A stretch of 64,000 nt of DNA, taken from positions 712,646 to 776,645 of the forward strand of contig NZ_JAACJS010000002.1 of the NCBI RefSeq assembly GCF_009939005.1. The letters are read 5' to 3'. Below are positions 61,160 to 64,000 of the stretch, in pieces. Each line of letters opens with the position of its first letter. The first letter of the stretch is position 1. The translations under genes and the position numbers were made by a program. The notes beneath the pieces are model-generated. The model worked only from the letters and a program-made list of their open reading frames with translations, was not told the DNA's origin and ran no database searches. Source of the stretch: Sediminibacterium roseum. Lineage in GTDB: Bacteria > Bacteroidota > Bacteroidia > Chitinophagales > Chitinophagaceae.

Positions 61160-61890
61160 TTAACGGAATTAAGGGAGAACATCGTGCTGTAATTATCCGC
61201 TATGCGCATGGCGAGCGCACCCGGGCTGTGGCACACCGGTGTTTCTGCAATTTTCAGTTCTGTATTTCCTTTGAACCACCGGTCGATATCTGCGTTGATG
61301 TGTATTTCGCTGATCGCGCTGCCGGCTGCGCGAAGATCGATATCGATCGTTTTCAAAACATTCATGCCGGCGCGGAACCCGCCCACATGATACGTAAAGC
61401 GGTTGCCCGCAGACGAAGAAGATCCTGATGTGCCTTCGATCTTGGCCATTACATATCCCGAGTTCCATGTCCAGAACATCCCTTTCATCGGATCGAGCGC
61501 ACCGGTTTGAACACCCGATACATTGCGGATGCTGTCTACACCCAGTAAAAAACCAAGACGTACGATCTTCCCTTCGGGCACAGCAAGCGTGATGGTTTTT
61601 GTGACGGGGTTTTCTTCATCCACTAAAAAATATTCCGGGGGAAGTTTTTGGGTTTTGCCATCTTCCAGTTGCACCGAAAAATTGGAAACATAATAGCGGA
61701 ACCTTTCAACGGTGATGGTTTCGCCTACGCTGGTTTTAACTGAGTCGCCCAGCACAAGATCCTTACCGCTTACCTGGTTGTGAAATACGACCGTGATCTT
61801 CCTGGCGGCAGGAGATGTATGTAGCGTTCCTGTAAAGGAAGAACCGGTTACTGCAAACAGGATCAGAAGTATGAGCGGAGTAAATTTCAT
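61156..61890 (-). CDS. MbnP-like copper-associated protein
   Basis: A 244-residue secreted protein with a signal peptide (MKFTPLILLILFAVTGSSF). MbnP features include ERFRYYVSNFSVQLEDGK, YFLVDEENP, GFLLGVDSIRN, and the Trp-bearing KGMFWTWNSGYVMAKIEG, then TYHVGGF. In characterised MbnP a tryptophan is converted to kynurenine by MbnH, and the protein binds copper. The MbnH-like gene overlaps its stop codon by four bases. It begins directly after the stop codon of arfB. The copper role is inferred from the family. Confidence 0.85.
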   Translation of the reverse strand: MKFTPLILLILFAVTGSSFTGTLHTSPAARKITVVFHNQVSGKDLVLGDSVKTSVGETITVERFRYYVSNFSVQLEDGKTQKLPPEYFLVDEENPVTKTITLAVPEGKIVRLGFLLGVDSIRNVSGVQTGALDPMKGMFWTWNSGYVMAKIEGTSGSSSSAGNRFTYHVGGFRAGMNVLKTIDIDLRAAGSAISEIHINADIDRWFKGNTELKIAETPVCHSPGALAMRIADNYSTMFSLNSVK

Positions 61891-62298
61891 TCAGTAATCG
61901 TGCTTGTTTATTTTTTTGCGCAGCTCTTTGTTGTAGGTGTTTCGTTTTTTATGCTCGATTCGTTTTTCCTGTGCGGCCTTGCTGGGTTTGGTGGCGCGGC
62001 GCACTTTCTGTTTGGTGAGCGCGATGGAGACCAGCTGGTTCATTTTTTTGATCACTTCCTGTTTGTTGCCCAGCTGCGAGCGCTCCGTTTGCGATTTAAC
62101 AAGCAGGAAACCCTCATCGGTGATCTTGTTGGCGAGCTTCGTGCCAACCAGTTGTTTTTGTTCTTCATTCAGCAGCGACGAGCTGTTGAAGGCCCAACGA
62201 CCTTCCACCATCGTTTCCACCTTGTTTACGTTCTGCCCGCCTTTGCCGCCACTGCGCGCGGTTTGAAACAAAATTTCGGGTGTAATGTCTATCTTCAT
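61891..62298 (-). CDS. arfB: Ribosome-rescue peptidyl-tRNA hydrolase ArfB (YaeJ)
   Basis: A 135-residue release-factor-like protein. The catalytic GGQ is in SGGKGGQNVNKVETMVE (about residues 15-30). The C-terminal tail is highly basic (RRATKPSKAAQEKRIEHKKRNTYNKELRKK), the part that enters the empty mRNA channel of stalled ribosomes. The absence of codon-recognition domains distinguishes it from RF1/RF2. MbnP starts at the base after its stop codon, so they may be co-transcribed. It is divergent from dtd (36 bp). Confidence 0.93.
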   Translation of the reverse strand: MKIDITPEILFQTARSGGKGGQNVNKVETMVEGRWAFNSSSLLNEEQKQLVGTKLANKITDEGFLLVKSQTERSQLGNKQEVIKKMNQLVSIALTKQKVRRATKPSKAAQEKRIEHKKRNTYNKELRKKINKHDY

Positions 62299-62333
62299 CG
62301 GGATAAAGTTCGTATAAAAATTGTTAAAGCATC

Positions 62334-62786
62334 ATGAGAATTGTGATACAACGCGTGAGCGAAGCGTCTGTAACGGTAGACAATAAGGTAACCGGATCCA
62401 TCAACAGGGGATTGCTTGTGTTTATGGGAATTGAAGATGCCGACACCGATGAAGACATCACATGGCTCAGCAACAAGATCACCAACCTGCGTATTTTTGA
62501 CGATGCGGATGGGGTGATGAATCTCGGTGTAAAAGATATTGAGGGATCCATCCTGCTCGTGAGCCAGTTCACCCTGCATGCGAGTACCAAAAAAGGCAAC
62601 AGGCCATCTTACATCAAAGCATCCAAACCAGGTTTTGCGGTGCCGGTGTATGAAAAGATGATCAGGCAACTGGAAACCGACCTGGGCAAACAAATCCAGA
62701 CCGGCATTTTTGGCGCAGACATGAAAGTACGGTTGCTGAATGATGGGCCTGTTACGATCGTGATGGACTCGAAGAACAAAGAATGA
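62334..62786 (+). CDS. dtd: D-aminoacyl-tRNA deacylase
   Basis: A 150-residue DTD protein that hydrolyses D-amino acids from tRNA. MRIVIQRVSEASVTVD is the classic N-terminus, LLVSQFTLHASTKKGNRPSY carries the SQFTL motif with the catalytic Thr environment, and NDGPVTIVMDS the GPVT motif (Gly-cisPro gate region). Length is standard. It is divergent from arfB and upstream of a truncated haemoglobin gene (73 bp). Confidence 0.96.
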   Translation: MRIVIQRVSEASVTVDNKVTGSINRGLLVFMGIEDADTDEDITWLSNKITNLRIFDDADGVMNLGVKDIEGSILLVSQFTLHASTKKGNRPSYIKASKPGFAVPVYEKMIRQLETDLGKQIQTGIFGADMKVRLLNDGPVTIVMDSKNKE

Positions 62787-62859
62787 TGGCGGGGTGCAGA
62801 ACCGCAATGGAAAAACCTTTGTTCGATTACAAATCTTTATTAAAAACTCCGGTACCACA

Positions 62860-63249
62860 ATGCCAGATATAGAAACCCGCTCCGACCTTGAAACACTCAT
62901 GACACGTTTCTACAGCAAAGCGCTGGCGGATGAACTGATCGGTTTTTTCTTCACAGAAGTGGCCCCATTGAATATGGAGACGCATATGCCGCTCATTGTC
63001 GATTTCTGGGAAACGATCGTGTTTGGCAAAGCGGCCTACAAGGGCAATGTGTTGCAGGTTCACCAACACATTCACCAGCTCTCCGCTTTCAGGGAAGAAC
63101 ATTTTGCACGCTGGGTTTCCTTGTTTCAGCAAACGGTAAACGAGCTGTTCGATGGCAACCATGCCGAGCTTGTAAAACAAAGGGCAGAATCGATTGCCAC
63201 GGTAATGAAAATAAAATTATTGCATGGAGGGATCGGCAGGATGAACTGA
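62860..63249 (+). CDS. Group III truncated haemoglobin
   Basis: A 129-residue globin from ATG 62860 (MPDIETRSDLETLM...). FYSKALADELIGFFFTEVAP is helix B/E, and the proximal His lies in HFARWVSLFQQTVNELFDG. PLIVDFWETIVFGKAAYKGN and QVHQHIHQLSAF are typical for group III (trHbP). These proteins bind O2, NO or sulfide; the physiological role is not established. It lies between dtd and the MazG-like gene on the same strand. The frame can be extended to 62794, which I reject on family length. Confidence 0.9.
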   Translation: MPDIETRSDLETLMTRFYSKALADELIGFFFTEVAPLNMETHMPLIVDFWETIVFGKAAYKGNVLQVHQHIHQLSAFREEHFARWVSLFQQTVNELFDGNHAELVKQRAESIATVMKIKLLHGGIGRMN

Positions 63250-63289
63250 CCGGCCATCACTCAGGAAAACACCAATCAAAACAAAGAAC

Positions 63290-63616
63290 ATGACCATCCA
63301 ACAAGCACAAACCGATGTAGACAACTGGATCAAAACGGTGGGGGTACGATATTTTAATGAGTTAACGAACCTGGGTATACTGATGGAAGAAGTGGGAGAG
63401 CTGAGCCGTTTGATGGTAAGGAAATACGGCGAACAGTCGTTCAAAGCGTCCGATGAAGGAAAAGAGCTTGCCGATGAAATGGCCGATGTTTTGTGGGTAC
63501 TTATTTGCCTCGCCAACCAAACCGGTGTTGACCTTACAACTGCCCTGGAAAATAATTTCAGGAAAAAGAGCATAAGGGATGGGGAGAGGCATAAGGGGAA
63601 CGAGAAACTTTTGTAA
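63290..63616 (+). CDS. MazG-like nucleotide pyrophosphohydrolase
   Basis: A 108-residue helical protein of the MazG/NTP-PPase family. The metal-binding pattern is visible as EEVGELSRLMVRKYGE (E-x-x-E) and ELADEMADVLWVLICLAN (E-x-x-D). The end FRKKSIRDGERH is typical of the short stand-alone class. These enzymes hydrolyse NTPs or modified nucleotides to the monophosphate. It begins 40 bp after the truncated haemoglobin gene, so co-transcription with dtd and the haemoglobin is likely. Confidence 0.88.
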   Translation: MTIQQAQTDVDNWIKTVGVRYFNELTNLGILMEEVGELSRLMVRKYGEQSFKASDEGKELADEMADVLWVLICLANQTGVDLTTALENNFRKKSIRDGERHKGNEKLL

Positions 63617-63661
63617 TGCTTATTGTGGCGCACGATGCGCGCCGGGCTAAAAGAACCTACC

Positions 63662-64000
63662 ATGAAATGGCACGCAAAAAACATGTGGCCGATACTGAAG
63701 GAATCGGTGTCGGATTTTATCGATAACAAATCGTTGCGCATGAGTGCGGCGTTGGCTTATTACACGGTGTTTTCGCTGGCGCCGATGTTGATCGTGATCA
63801 TAAGCCTCTGCGATATCTTCTATGGGCGCGCGGCGATAGAGGGAAGCATTTTTGAACACATCCAGAAGATTGTGGGAACCGATGCCGCCCTGCAGATAGA
63901 GCAGGTGATCAAGAATGCAACCATTTCACGCGACATCAGCTGGGCCTCCATCATTGGGATATGCGCATTGATCTTTGCGGCAACAGGGGTGTTTGCGGAG
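63662..64000 (+). CDS. YihY/BrkB family membrane protein (3' end outside window)
   Basis: The first 113 codons of a membrane protein, starting at ATG 63662 (MKWHAKNMWPILKESV...). The motif SAALAYYTVFSLAPMLIVII (about residues 38-57) is diagnostic for the YihY/BrkB family, followed by GRAAIEGSIFEHIQKIVG and a second membrane segment (SIIGICALIFAATGVFAE) that runs into the window edge. Family members were once misnamed RNase BN; their function remains unclear. It follows the MazG-like gene by 45 bp. Confidence 0.9.
   Translation, partial: MKWHAKNMWPILKESVSDFIDNKSLRMSAALAYYTVFSLAPMLIVIISLCDIFYGRAAIEGSIFEHIQKIVGTDAALQIEQVIKNATISRDISWASIIGICALIFAATGVFAE

Overview
The window is about 64 kb of chromosomal, gene-dense sequence from a member of the Bacteroidota, most likely the Chitinophagaceae or a close family. 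The indicators are an LpxC-FabZ fusion inside an HD-lpxD-lpxC/fabZ-lpxA gene string, a PorX-type response regulator with a PglZ domain (the signal transducer of the type IX secretion system), SusC/HmuR-like TonB-dependent receptors, a HmuY-like lipoprotein, DUF6607 and DUF6686 proteins, few Shine-Dalgarno sequences, and many promoters of the Bacteroidota form TTTG-N18-21-TAnnTTTG. The family-level placement is inference.

Layout. 1-7.5 kb: a tricorn-like S41 protease (cut by the left edge), an M23 peptidase, and a cobalamin-riboswitch-controlled class Ia ribonucleotide reductase operon (nrdB-nrdA). 7.5-14.3 kb: a marR-nmrA-SDR cluster with two near-identical MarR-type operators, ruvB, an RprY-like response regulator, and an operon of two DUF2975 membrane proteins plus a small HTH regulator behind a twin-palindrome operator. 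14.3-25.5 kb: recQ, a CopA-type copper ATPase, tsaE, alanine dehydrogenase, a single-domain response regulator, a heme-oxygenase-fold protein without the usual proximal histidine, a PNPOx-fold stress protein, DinB and a WYL regulator. 25.6-32.1 kb: a GOB-like subclass B3 metallo-beta-lactamase, an ABC ATPase and the lipid A block. 32.3-38.4 kb: porX, a small conserved protein, an MBL-fold hydrolase, a ComEA-like protein, a 28-heptad coiled-coil protein made by recent tandem duplication, and an acyl-CoA dehydrogenase with a structured leader. 38.5-45.1 kb: a TPR histidine kinase, clpX, two clpP paralogues, and a trigger factor with a natural penta-histidine tail. 45.2-52.5 kb: a frameshifted gene remnant, DUF6686, and a haem-acquisition operon (DUF6607, HmuR-like receptor, HmuY-like lipoprotein), then a second outer-membrane receptor. 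52.5-53.3 kb: tRNA-Leu(UAG) with a 54-bp duplication of its 3' half, bracketing a 0.69-kb, AT-rich mini-island with one unknown gene. 53.4-64 kb: a PAS histidine kinase, a serine hydrolase, a DEAD-box helicase, fRMsr, a polysaccharide flippase, an MbnP-MbnH-like copper protein/di-haem enzyme pair, arfB, dtd, a truncated haemoglobin, a MazG-like protein, and a YihY/BrkB protein cut by the right edge.

Themes. Metals and haem recur: B12-sensing upstream of RNR, copper export (CopA), MbnP/MbnH, haem import (HmuR/HmuY), a haem-oxygenase-like protein and a truncated haemoglobin. Several transcripts appear leaderless: a TAnnTTTG -7 box sits exactly 4 nt before the start codon of four unrelated genes. 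The observations I rate highest are the tRNA-Leu mini-island, the MarR operator pair, the twin operator of the DUF2975 operon, the riboswitch-RNR pairing, the haem operon with DUF6607, the histidine-less heme-oxygenase-fold protein, and the expanding heptad-repeat gene. I did not see a CRISPR array, rRNA, intact insertion sequence or integrase.
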